Translations under genes and position numbers: made by a program | From: Phorcus lineatus | Taxonomy: Eukaryota; Mollusca; Gastropoda; Trochida; Trochidae | Direction: 5' to 3' | Assembly: GCA_921293015.1 (NCBI GenBank) | Contig: OV121082.1 | Coordinates: forward strand, 48,814,971 to 48,878,970 | Length of the DNA stretch: 64,000 nt | Shown here: positions 11,301-23,300 of the stretch, one piece after another | Layout: every line of letters begins with the position of its first letter | Numbering within the stretch: position 1 is the first letter of the stretch | The notes under the pieces: generated by a model | What the model was told of the DNA's origin: nothing | The model's input: only the letters and a program-made list of their open reading frames with translations | The model's database searches: none

Positions 11301-14300
11301 ACTGTAAGAACTCAAGCACCGGCACTAGACCCGCAGAAAAGGGATCGAGTAGCCCTCTATTGCCACACCAGCGCGCATAGCAGGCCCATCTATCCTCGTA
11401 CTGAACGTTCGTTGAATCCCTCCTCGAAGCCAGTATTGTATCTGCAACTCGTGCAGGAATACCGCTCTCCTGGAGGCGATTCCGGACAGAGACCAAGCCA
11501 CCCACTGAATCCTGGGATATCGGGTGTGGTGCCCCCTCCTGCGTCAGCAGATCTGGCAGACATGGTAACAGTAAAGGAGTCTGTACCAGATATCTGAGAA
11601 CTGACGGAAACCAGCTCTGGGCCGTCCACAGCGGTGTCATGAGGACCAACAGAACACTAGGTCCTGCGTGGGGGTCAGATCTGATTTTTTCAAGTTTATT
11701 ATCCAACCCAGTCTGACAAGAATATTCAATATGTCCTGGGTGGCTTCCTGATTCAGCGCCCTCGTTAAAGCTCTTATCAACCAGTCGTCCAGGTACGGGT
11801 GCCCTGCGACCTGGCGACCTGCGCTGAAATCAGCATCAGCTTGGTGAACACCCTTGGCGCCGTAGAGATGCCGAAGGGGAGCACACGAAACTGGTAACAC
11901 ACCCCGTCGAACGCAAACCTGAGGTATTGCTTGAACTGAGGGTGCATTGGGACATGGAGGTACGCATCCTTGAGGTCGATTGACGACAGCCAATCCCCCG
12001 CCTCTACCGATGCTATCACTGACCTCAGAGTCTCCATCTTGAACGATGGTACCTCCAACATTTTGTTCAGATATTTCAGATTCAAAATGGGTCTGAAGCC
12101 TCCGTCCTTCTTGGTCACCAGGACGTAAGTCGTGTAATACCCGCTCTCCTCCTGGCCCACTGGAACAACCTCTATAGCCGCTTTGTCGAGCAGTGCTACG
12201 ACTTCGGCACGGAGGACTTCCGCCTTCTCCGGGGAGGATGGCACCGGGGTGCGCCTTACTCCGGTAAAAGAAGGTGGCCCATGCTTCCAAGGAGGTAAAT
12301 GTCCTTCCCTGAGTGTGGACAGGACCCAGGGGTTGGACGTGACTCTCTCCCATTCCGGCAGGAAGCGGGACAGTCTGCCCCCCACCGGAAGCTCTGGACA
12401 AAGGCATTGGATTCCTGCTACCGGCGGCACTCGGGCCCCCTGGCAGGTCTCCAGCTCGAACAGGCGAGGGATTAGGAGCCCTGGTTGAAGCCCCCTTTCC
12501 CCCGAAAAGGCTGCTGGCCCTGAGGCTGCTGGCCCTGAGGGTGCTTGCCCTTCCTGTTCTTGCCTTTCTTCCCTTGATAGCCTCCCTTGCCAGAGCCCTG
12601 GTTGAGCGAAGTGCCCCACCATGGCTTGACTTTGGCCGGCGGTCCTTGCGGGAGGTTCTCAAGGGGTGACTTACGCTTCCTGGCAGGACCCGAGCCGCCT
12701 GTGGCGGCTTTGGCCCTATCTAGCCGTTCGGCGAAGTCTTTGATGACTGTTGCCGATCCCGGGAACAGGGCTTGACCCAGTTCGTACGGGAGGGCAAGCA
12801 GTGCATTCTGAGTCGGCTGCGGGAGTGACGAGCAACTCAGCCACAGCCTCCGCATCCCCATCACTGCGGTCATCACCTGATGCGAGCCAGGTAACTCGAC
12901 ACCTCAGACAATTGCCTCTGGAGCAACACCTCTTCGGTCTGCTCCTTCTCCTTCGCCTCAGCCATACCCTGAGCCTGCAAAGAGGCCAGGTATGCCGAGT
13001 GTACCCCGACCCTCAACTGTTGCGCCGCATTCCAATAAGTCTCCTCGAAGGAGCGAAATGCGCGCCTCAGAAATTGGGAGGTCGGTAGGATCCGACCCCG
13101 CACCCCCACCGACCTCCATCTCCTCCTCCGAGCAATTCCCCGTAACCTCAGAGCCCTGAACGGACGAGGTTTCCGAGGAATTACCGGGAAGAGCAAACAA
13201 ATGAAGCAAGGGGATACGGAACCAAGACCCGGCGACCTCCTGTCGTTCCTGAGAAGGACCCGGAAGTACCAGTCCAGACGCGGACCCGGACGCAGCAGCG
13301 CCCGGGTCCCGGCTCTTGGGGTTGCCGGTTCCCCCCGACCTCTCGACGATCTCGAGATTATTCGGGGGGTCCCGTGTAATGGTGCTGGTAGGGTTTCGGC
13401 TAGGACCGGCCCTCAGCCCCGGCAAGCTCAAGGCATCACCCGGGCCCTTGCCCAGGTTAGCCCCTGGCCCCGGTCCCGAAGGACCCGGTCGGCCTGGCAT
13501 CCGGACCCTCCGGGGAAACCGACGCCCGAATCTCCTTGCGGAGCTCAGACATTAGCTTATCCATCAGGCCCTTCATCTGCCCCTTAATTAGCGAGTTAAT
13601 TGTATCAAGTGTGGGGGTGATTGGGAGGGCCCTAGCAGAAAACAGCCGGCTGCCCACCTCCGAATCTGAACTCTCCTCAGAGGGGATCGGAGGGGAGACA
13701 ACTGCCTTCTTCTTACCACCCTTAGCTTTAGATGGGGGGGTCACTCCCTGCAGACTCTCGCCTGCCTCCAACATCCCCTTGTAGAAAATCATGTCTGCCT
13801 GCCTCCTCTTGCGGGTCTTGTTGCAAAAGGCCTTGCACACCGAACAGTCCGAGTCGTCGTGACCCTGTGTCACTAAACAAGGCAGGCAGCTAGGGTGCCC
13901 ATCTGTTTGTGGGATGGACGCCCCACAGTCAACACACTTCTTGAACGGCTGTAAGCCAAACATAAAGATAGTTGACCATCTACCAAAGGGAGGGGGTGGG
14001 GGAGTGTATGTGTGAATCTAAGTAAATATATAATCCTAAGATATATATATACTAAAAGATAAACGGCCGCGGCATAAATAGTGAAAAGCAACTCATAAAG
14101 CAAGCACTACAACCACAGCCTGAAATAAAAAGAACATGTAAACAACATGGCTTGCCCATCGAAAAAACGAAAGTTTTCATCAAGTTAAAAACCAGGTGAA
14201 AACGATCGCCATCGACGTAAAAAGATGCTTATTAATACATAATAAGAATAACATCAAGTGCCAAACAATAGCTGATTCCATACGAAAGATATCTATTTTC

Positions 14301-17300
14301 CACCTAGTCGGGAAAAACAATCTCCAAGAATCCGCCATGTTTGTCTCTTTTCCCGCGCAAGCACGAAGCACGTGGTTCGAACTGCTTGGGAAAACCTAAG
14401 TCACAACGCGATGGAATGCGAAAAATGCGAACCTATTCTAAACTACGTTTAGCAATAAAGGTTACCATACATTTGTTTCTTTCTCCATTGTCTTTTCTTA
14501 CGGAAACTTAGCAACTTTGAAGTTAAAAAAACACACGTCTTCTTCCTTCAATGACAGATTGATAAGTGGTGAGAATAGAGTTACTGCCCTTGGTGCTATG
14601 GCAACCGCTAGGGTTTGGGGCCCTGTTAGGGTGGTGATATATGAGAAACACGTTTTTAATGTGGTTTTTGTATATTTTTTATTTTAAAAATAGTCACAAC
14701 CTGTCATATAGCAAAAATAAACAGATTTTATGCAATAGTACCCCAAGGAGGATCCCTTCTGAAAAAGAATAGAATCTTCATCAGCTTAGGACTCTGTACA
14801 CAAGATTTCAGCTTTCTAGGCCTCTTGCTTCTAGAGAAGAAGACTAAATTGGTTTAGGGGGTGGCGCCAGTGGCATATATGAGGGGTAACAGGGTCACTA
14901 AATCTATTAATTAAAAACCTCATTAGTCAAGAAGTCTGTACACATGATTTCAGATGTGTTGAGTCAATGATTATAGAAGGAGGTAAAATAGTAAAAAGGT
15001 TACTGATGGACAGATCGGAGAATGGACACAATTGCCATTGGCCATTTCAGGCACAGAATGGAGTCAGTCCATTCCCCAGGAGTATAAGTATGAAGTTATG
15101 TATGTAAGTTCTGAAAACCAAAACTCAGTAGGAAAAAAAAAGTTCTAGCCAAAACATTACACACATTATTTGATACATAAAACATGTTTTTTAAAGAGAC
15201 TTACATCACCAAACTTGCGGCGATATTCCCCAAAGCCCACAGAGACAGAAGAGGAGAGTATGGAGATCTGAGTAGCTGAAGGCTCCGCAGCAGTGCCTGC
15301 CTTCTCTTCTATTAAATCCTGATACATCTCACTGAACAGAACCCGAATCTCTTCTTTCGGTTTTGGGCTGTTCTGCAGCAACTTGAACATGTCTTCGGAC
15401 CAGTCCTGGAAAAGATAATTGAGTCTTCAACTGCAGGTCCAAGAAACTAAAGTACAAGATTATAAACAATTCATGATCATTCATAACAACGGTCCCAAAA
15501 AGGTATTTTTCCGATAATCAAGGACATACTTGAAGCAAAAAAAAACTTGGGATGATACCAAGAAAACAGTATTTTTTATTAGAGGTCTATAACGTTTGCT
15601 GAAGCATCTTGGTCCTAAATATGGATGATGATTATTAGAGGTAGAATGTATCTAATGAGATATGACATTATCTTGAAATGATTCATTTTCTTGTTCAACA
15701 ATCATATCTAGTACATAATGTATCATGAATATTTCAGACCACAAACTGGTTCTTGTCAAACATATTCGTGAATATAATTGATCGTATTGATACTTTATCT
15801 CAAATGAGAATCAATGAAAAATTGGCACCTTAAAAAGCATGTCTGGCGAACCAAATTGGTTGAGTGCACTTATCAATTTGGCCACAAGAGGACATCTTTC
15901 TTCTGTGAGCAGCGAGGAGATTCTGAAAACAAACAATGCATCACCCTTGACTGTTTGAAAATAGAAAAATATATTCTGATTTCTTAAGATCAAAAGAAAT
16001 TATCAGTAGGCCATGGTAATGTTAGTGTAATTGTGACTGTTCTACAAAATGAAATTAGTAAATCTTGGTTTGATAACGCAGCAATCTCTGGTTCATTTGA
16101 AAAACAAGATAAGTTGTCCCGGAGATATTCCAGAGGTGGACTCACTTTTCCACAGCTTGTCTATTTCTCTCATCCTGGGCAGATTTACCAAACTTGTATC
16201 CCTCACAGCTAATCCTGAATGGGTAGATCACAGCCTATTGAAAAATAAAAGGTCAAGGATATGAGTGATCACTAGCATGTATTCTTTTAATAAGCAAACC
16301 CAAAAGTTTAATCAAATTCTAACTGTGTTGTTAACATAATGATGTCTATCGGGAACTTTAATTACACCTTTGTGATTTTATAGGTGCTTCAATGAAGGGA
16401 TTACTCAACCAACCTGAGGGTAGTCTGTAGCTAAGTTGATGATGATTGGCTGGACGGCTGGAGCCTCTTTCTTGTCTAATAGCGCCATTATCTGGGCCAG
16501 CCACATGATGTACATCCAATTCGGTACCTCCACACTCTGTCAGCAGGATAAGGGTTAATGATGATAAAAAGCAGAAAAAAAAAAAACTCATTGGAAGATC
16601 TCCAAATAAGGTAACAACATTACAATTAAGGAAAAATACCAGTTAACAAATTTGGGCTGCCCTTTCTTTAGCAACACATTGTACTCTGTTTCAATCCTTG
16701 AATCTTTGTCAGCAATTAAAACAATCCATTTAAATTTTGAGAACAGGGTTACATGGTCTGAATGGTTACCTTGAAAGCTATAAGCAGCACAGATTTTCAA
16801 ATATAGTATCCATAGTTTCATGCATGGTATTACTTGACAATCTACATAGGACGAGGAAATCTTTGTATCTATATAGCTTGAAAAATAGCATCTACCCTAA
16901 CCTTCTCAATGAAAGTGCCCATAGTTTCGGGGTAGTATTCAACAATCTGCATTAAACGAGGGAATCTCTGTCTCGCTTCGGCGGACCCCTGCTTCATCGC
17001 CTTCAACATACACACGACCACCGTGTCTGGGAACTTCTTTAGCACTGGAGACTTCAAATCACTCTCCTCTGCAGAGAAAAGTTTCAATGAAAGTATGAGG
17101 ATCTATATCAATTTAAAGACCCATATCATCAACTAAGAGTAAATATTAGTGAGAAAGTACTTAGCACCATAGCAAACTTGTTGTTTTCTTTCTACTTAGA
17201 CATCATAACACCATCCTTTGTGAAATAAAACATATCTCTTTCAAATTTCTCCTCAAAGAGACTTACCATCTTCTTTGTCCCTGAGAACTTTATCACAGTA

Positions 17301-20300
17301 CTTGGCCACAGCAAGGTATGCCTCATCAGACCCGAACTTGGACTTGCGTACATCCCGGTCATGGTCTCCACCGATTGATGTCTTGATCTCGCTGAAACCC
17401 TTCTCTACCATCTGACCATGCAGCTTGAAGGCAAAATGGAATAAAGAATCATGTTTATGACAGTGTTAAACAAGAATTGTTTATAATAACTATCCTGTAT
17501 TTCATAACCATTGTATCTTGAAAACTTGCTACAACTGTCATCAGTCCCTCCTGGATTCCGCGGCGAAATTTTCAGAATTCCGCGGTAAATATAAGTAAAT
17601 TCTGCATACCATTTTTCTATATTCTGCAAAAAATTCTGCGGTAAAACATACATAAAAACAGAACAAAAACTGATGAAAAGCACCAACTTTATCACTGAAT
17701 TAACATTTAGTTTTATAGATTGAGGATATTTAAGGTTCAGGTTCAGCTGGCAGCCGAGGAAGAGGGGGAACAACAGCTTCAGGTGCTTCAGGTAGGACTA
17801 AGTCTGGTACAGGCATGTCTGGCACAAACTCATCCAGGAATTGCTTGTAGGTAAGTCTAAGATTATGATACAAAAACACCAAAGCTCTAAGAGATTCTGG
17901 TTTCAGGGATCTTCGTCTTGCAGTCAGAACCAGATTATATAGCGAAAAGCTTCGTTCAACATCTGCTGAGTTAGTAACTGCATTTCTGTATCTCCTCGAT
18001 AGTTTGGTTAAGTTAGGCACTCTGTCCTCAACAGAAGACCAGAATGTCTCCAGGTCAATCTTCTCATTCCCAGCAGCTCTAACTGCTTCTGGTGCTAGCA
18101 CAGTTGTATATAGACTAAATTCCTCAAGAGGAACATTTGATAAACAGGGTATGGCTTCAAAACTGTTTTGTGTTTTATCAAGCAGAATGACTCTACGCGG
18201 ATTAAACAATCTCACAGCTTTTAGGAAAGAAAGTCCTGGCTGTCCATCACTAAGATATTTTTCTAGTTTGTCTTTAGCTGCATTTAATGCATCCTTAACC
18301 ATTTCAAGACAATCTAGTTTTACAGTTAAGTTCATGTCCTCAAAATTGCTTAAGATGTGTTGTGTACTCTAGTGTCAGGTCACAATTGGCAACAAAAAAG
18401 ATCATGAGATCTTCCAAAATATCAAACACATGCAAAGTACATGGCACTCTGCTTTGAAAAAAGTCATTCAGCTTCAAAATATGTGAACATTTTTCTGATA
18501 TGAAGTCAATAAAGCATTTAATCTTGTCACTTGTTTCTTTCTGCGTTAGCATTTCATGCAGATCTTTTACAGAATCTGGGGCTCTTGTTCCACAAATATC
18601 ACTCTCTGCAACAATAAATTCCCTGTAAAGATGAAAATGTTTTTGATGATATAAAACACAATCAAACCATGAATTCCACCTTGTGCCACATGGATCAGGT
18701 GGCATAGTGATCAGGGACTTGTCAACCACACCACATCTTGCCTCAAGAAATGAACGATATCTTGCCTTCCTGCTACCTGCATGAAAAAACATATTGCTAA
18801 ATCTCTTCACAAATTTGTTAACTATTCCAAAAGGTTTTCTGAATGCCTGGCCGACTAAATTCATGATGTGTGCGAGACATGTTATGTGGATGGCGTTGGT
18901 ACAAAGTCCACTGAGAACTGTCTCAAATGCCTTTTTCATGTACTGCGCATTGTCAGTGTCAAAAACCAAAACATCTTCAAAGTTAATGTTGTAGTCATGA
19001 AGACAAGTGACCACACTTTGTGATACTGTAGCATAGTTTGTCTTATCAAGAAACACAGTTGAGGCAAGGTAAGACAACACTTTCCCATCATGCAGTTCAT
19101 CAAGAGGGGCCAAGAGAATATTGAGGACATATCTCCCCTCCTCATCACCAAGTTCATCAAAAATTACTGCAATAGGTTTGTCTTGTAGTTTTTCTTTCAA
19201 TGCAGCCTTTTCCACAACATAAACATCAATCAGATACACATCTTGCAACCTATGACTACCAGGGATAGAACCCCCATTTACCACTCGTTTGTTGATAAAT
19301 TGTCTCATTGCAGGATGATCAGTTTTAGATAGAGGAATGTTACAGGCTGTACATAGTTTTATCCATTCATGGCATAACTCGACACATTCTTTTTCTGCAA
19401 TTGTCTTCGTGTGGAGAGTTGTGTTAATAGTTTTCTGTTTTTTCACTTTAACGTCACTGGTTAATTCACTTTTTCTTGAAAGATGCTTTTTTGATTTAGA
19501 AAGATGGTCCGAGATGGTACTCTTACGAGAGTGATCAAGAATTACGTTACAAACTCTACAAAAAAGTTTGCCCCCGTCCTCATACAGATCTTTAGACATC
19601 GAACTTCTTGCCTTAGCGTCCACATTTCCTAACTTTGATCCTGATTGACTTGGAAGAGGGACTTTACGCACAAACTTATCCATTTTGAGTGACGAACAAC
19701 TTTCAAAATCGCTCGATGACAGCAATTTATTTGCTTCACAACAAACAACTTCCGGTAACCTTCAAAAGTCGAATTCATATTTAATCGAAATCGGAATTAA
19801 CAATAATTTTTAACAGCTTGATTTTGTGGACCTAAATTCAGTCTATAATTAAAATATTACTAAAGATATAATGAAAAAAGATTTTTAAAAGAATTAATCA
19901 ACCATATTTGTAAATGATATGAAAATATTGATGATTCAGAAAGCTGAATTCGTTAAGGTGTAGCCGATCATACTTTTGAGACATTTACCTCATTGTTTCT
20001 TTCGTTTCATAGTCTATCTTGATCAAAATCTAAAAACAGGTAAATTCCGCGGCATAAAAATGCTTAATTCTGCAGCTGTTCTGCATAAAAGTGCGTTTTC
20101 CGCGGACAAGGTAAAATCTGCGATTTATTCCGTGACCGTGGAATCGCGGAATCCAGGAGGGACTGTGTCATTGACACTTTGAAAAGAAAGATTCTCTCTT
20201 CAACTAACACTGGACAATTGGGAATATTCTTGAAAAATGTGGACAACGACTTCTTTATTGGATGTAAATTGGGTGGAAATCTAATTGCTGTCTTAGCTAA

Positions 20301-23300
20301 GCCTTGTTGCATTTAGTTGCCGTTTCTGTGCCAACTCTTCATTGTAGTGTATTGGGACTTATTTGTCAAATCGGGAATCCAATGAGTGAACAATTTTTTT
20401 GCTGATTCGGGTGTCACATTCAAACAAAAAAATTTGCAGAAAGGATTAAATTATCCTAAGATGGGTATTTGCAGTGATGCATATATGATCATCATTTTAA
20501 ATAGTAATTGACATAATAAGGCAATTATTTCAACCTTTTACTAAAAGAGCCTGACCTATTGGATATCCTGTCCGTCATTTTATTTTGAGGGAAATGACAT
20601 AAAAAAAGGCACTGTGATTATACTATTTTACATATTGATATTGATAGAAGAATTTCTACACCTTCACAAATGATTTATGATAAGACTTATTAGAAATACC
20701 TTGTAACACCTTAACAGGACTTTTCACAAACATAGCGCCGATGAATGGCTTCGCTTCAACTTCTTGTTTTATTTTACAAAGCGTTCACTCTCATTTATCT
20801 AATTGTCAAATCGAAATCATCCAAATATTACCCTTAGTAACACATTTCAGCTGGGATATGTTATAATCATGTACTAACAACATACATATATAAACTAAAA
20901 TGTCCCCTTGAATTTTTGTTCCCACAAAAAATACCCCGATAGAACTGTCCATTTAAAAGTTTGTGATCAACCTCTTCCAAGGAGCACCCCTTCTTTCCTC
21001 CACAGTACTCAGTAAGTTTGTCAAGAGTCTTCCCAGTCAAGTCCTTCAGATCATCCAGCCCTGTGAGTCCGCTTGCAAGGAGCTCATATGCAGACCCGGT
21101 CAGCACCCTGTGTCGCCTGCCAAGATCTGGTCTCTCATGGAGAACTCCGCTACCAGAGTATTTTCCTGCAGGGTGGGAGTCAAAAATATCTTCTTGGCAC
21201 GAAACAATACTATCAATTCCTGATACAATAGGTATGATAATATCTCGGAAAGATACCATTTGATGGAATGCATGTTACTTTTTTTATATACAAATAGCAT
21301 TTAATTTTGACAAACAAGTTGATTTTTATTGAGAAAATAATATTCAATTCTTACGTCAAGTAAATTTTCATATGTACCAATGAAGCTAAATCATGAGTTT
21401 AAGTATCAAATTATACCAGATTTGACGTATCAAACACAATGGGGACATATATATAATTGAATAAAGGGAGTGCCAGAGCGAGGAAAATGTCTGGGTATTC
21501 TATCAAATAAAAAGGGACAAAGTCTGCCATCTCTATATACAATCAAAATAGATTAGCATTTACAGTTTTCCCTGAATATCGAAGAAGAGCGAGAGTCAAA
21601 TAATTTTAATGAAACTGCTTAATTTAGTTATTAGAAGAAGGCACTAATTCATTTCAAAACATGATAAGGGGCCAGTGCCTATTGTGACGAATGCGGTATA
21701 TGAACTATAATATATTGAAATATCAAGTGGCACATAATTCCTAAGCACAGTGTACAAAATAGGAGACGTCAGCAAGCCTGCCAATACCTTTTTTCTACAA
21801 AACATATTAAACAAAGAAAAGTCTCACCTAGTTGGTCAAGTGTTGTGAGGATGTTGCTGAAGGTGTCGTCTGACCACTCGTCTGCCAAGCAGACGGCCTT
21901 CCTATGATGTGTGCTGGCGTATAGTTGACTCCAACCAATCAGCAGGCTATCACTACCAACTCGCTTGCACCTCTGGAATACAAAGATATGCTACATTCCT
22001 AATATTCTCTTCTGAGCGTTTCGTCAATATTTCACTTCTGATGAAGTGAGAATTTTAGAAGGAATATATTCAGGAAGAATGATATACAGAAATGAAGGTT
22101 GATGTACCCCATGTGTATCTTTGAGTATTGTGAGAGTCAGTGTGAAGTTGTTCTGGTCCCTTGCACTCTCTGCCATCGCTAGCTTCAGCCTCAGTTTAGT
22201 GTCTTCAAACATGTCCTCCTCAACCATCGAGTCATCACGAGACTGATTAGCAAGACGACCGCTGATGAGGTCCAGGTATACATTCCTAAGAATAGTATAA
22301 TAGGCATCCGACATGAGGTTATTTAGAGGCTTTGGTACTTTAAAACCTTCATAGGCATAAAAAGAAATCTATAAACAATGTACATCAAAATTATCTGAAC
22401 TGTTGACCCCAAAGGAGTGAGCCACTAGTGTAAACCTCCTGTAAAAAATACTCCCGTTTTATCTATATGATTTCACTTGTCTTCACTAAATCATCTTCAA
22501 AAATATTTTATAGCTGACATTACAAAAAAGTAGATGATTTATCCAAATTGATGATGAGAAACCATGGTTTGACACCTGTACCTCTTTTCATAGGTAAAAG
22601 AAAAAAGAAGAAGTCAGAGGTAGAGTACCTATTAGTGATGACATCATCCCAGGTATCTGTGGCGTCCAGAAGCAGGTGTGGTGATCTGTTCTCCCAATCT
22701 CGAGATAACTTCTCCGCAAATACAGCAGATGAGAAGTTGCCTGACAAAGTAAATGTTGTTCAATAAATGTAATGCTAGGCCTTTTTTCAAAGTTATATGT
22801 TGCCTGAAGGGCCTGTTCAGAATTACAATAAACTTTTATTATTCGTTTTATTATTTTAGTTTCAATGTGTATCTGTTACATAAGTGTTCATAATAGTGGA
22901 CACCCACCGCCCAGCAAAGCGATTTTACATTGACTTAGGATAGGTATTTACTTTATGATGATGTGGACACAACATGACCGTTCATTTCAACAATGTAGTT
23001 CAATTATTTTGCACAACAGGCCATACATATTCATTTTTGCTTGAGAAAAATTCAACTTACTCTCTTTAGCCCAGAAGGCGAGGAACTCCTGCAGCTCTGT
23101 GATTGGCTGGAGTCTCTGAAGGAGGTGTGTCCGACTGGACGACATCAGCGTGTCTGTGCTGCTCCAGTCCTGTCAACATTTATTGGTACTGATAAACATG
23201 TCAGAGCTTCTTGAGAGTCATTCCCATCCCTGAAAGGTTACTCTTGTCATTTCTTCCCATGTAGGATCTGTTACAAGTTGGCCATATATTTCTCAATGTT

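Larger units (their letters stand above)
9717..14771 (-). mobile_element. DIRS-type tyrosine-recombinase retrotransposon, defective
   Basis: This is an element of about 5.05 kb read on the minus strand: gag (13963-12472), reverse transcriptase (12662-11637), tyrosine recombinase (11706-10454). It is bounded by inverted terminal repeats of about 210-230 bp and has an internal complementary region near its 3' end. These are the defining features of DIRS elements, which integrate by a recombinase rather than an integrase. The copy is broken: the RNase H part is missing, the RT and recombinase are frameshifted, and there is a stop in the recombinase. Its interior is clearly GC-richer than the host intron. 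It is inserted in a family A repeat within a PRKDC intron. Confidence 0.9.

Noticed and set aside
13201..13587. 128-codon plus-strand frame in the DIRS
   Set aside because: It is antisense to the gag region and is explained by high GC content, which lowers stop frequency.
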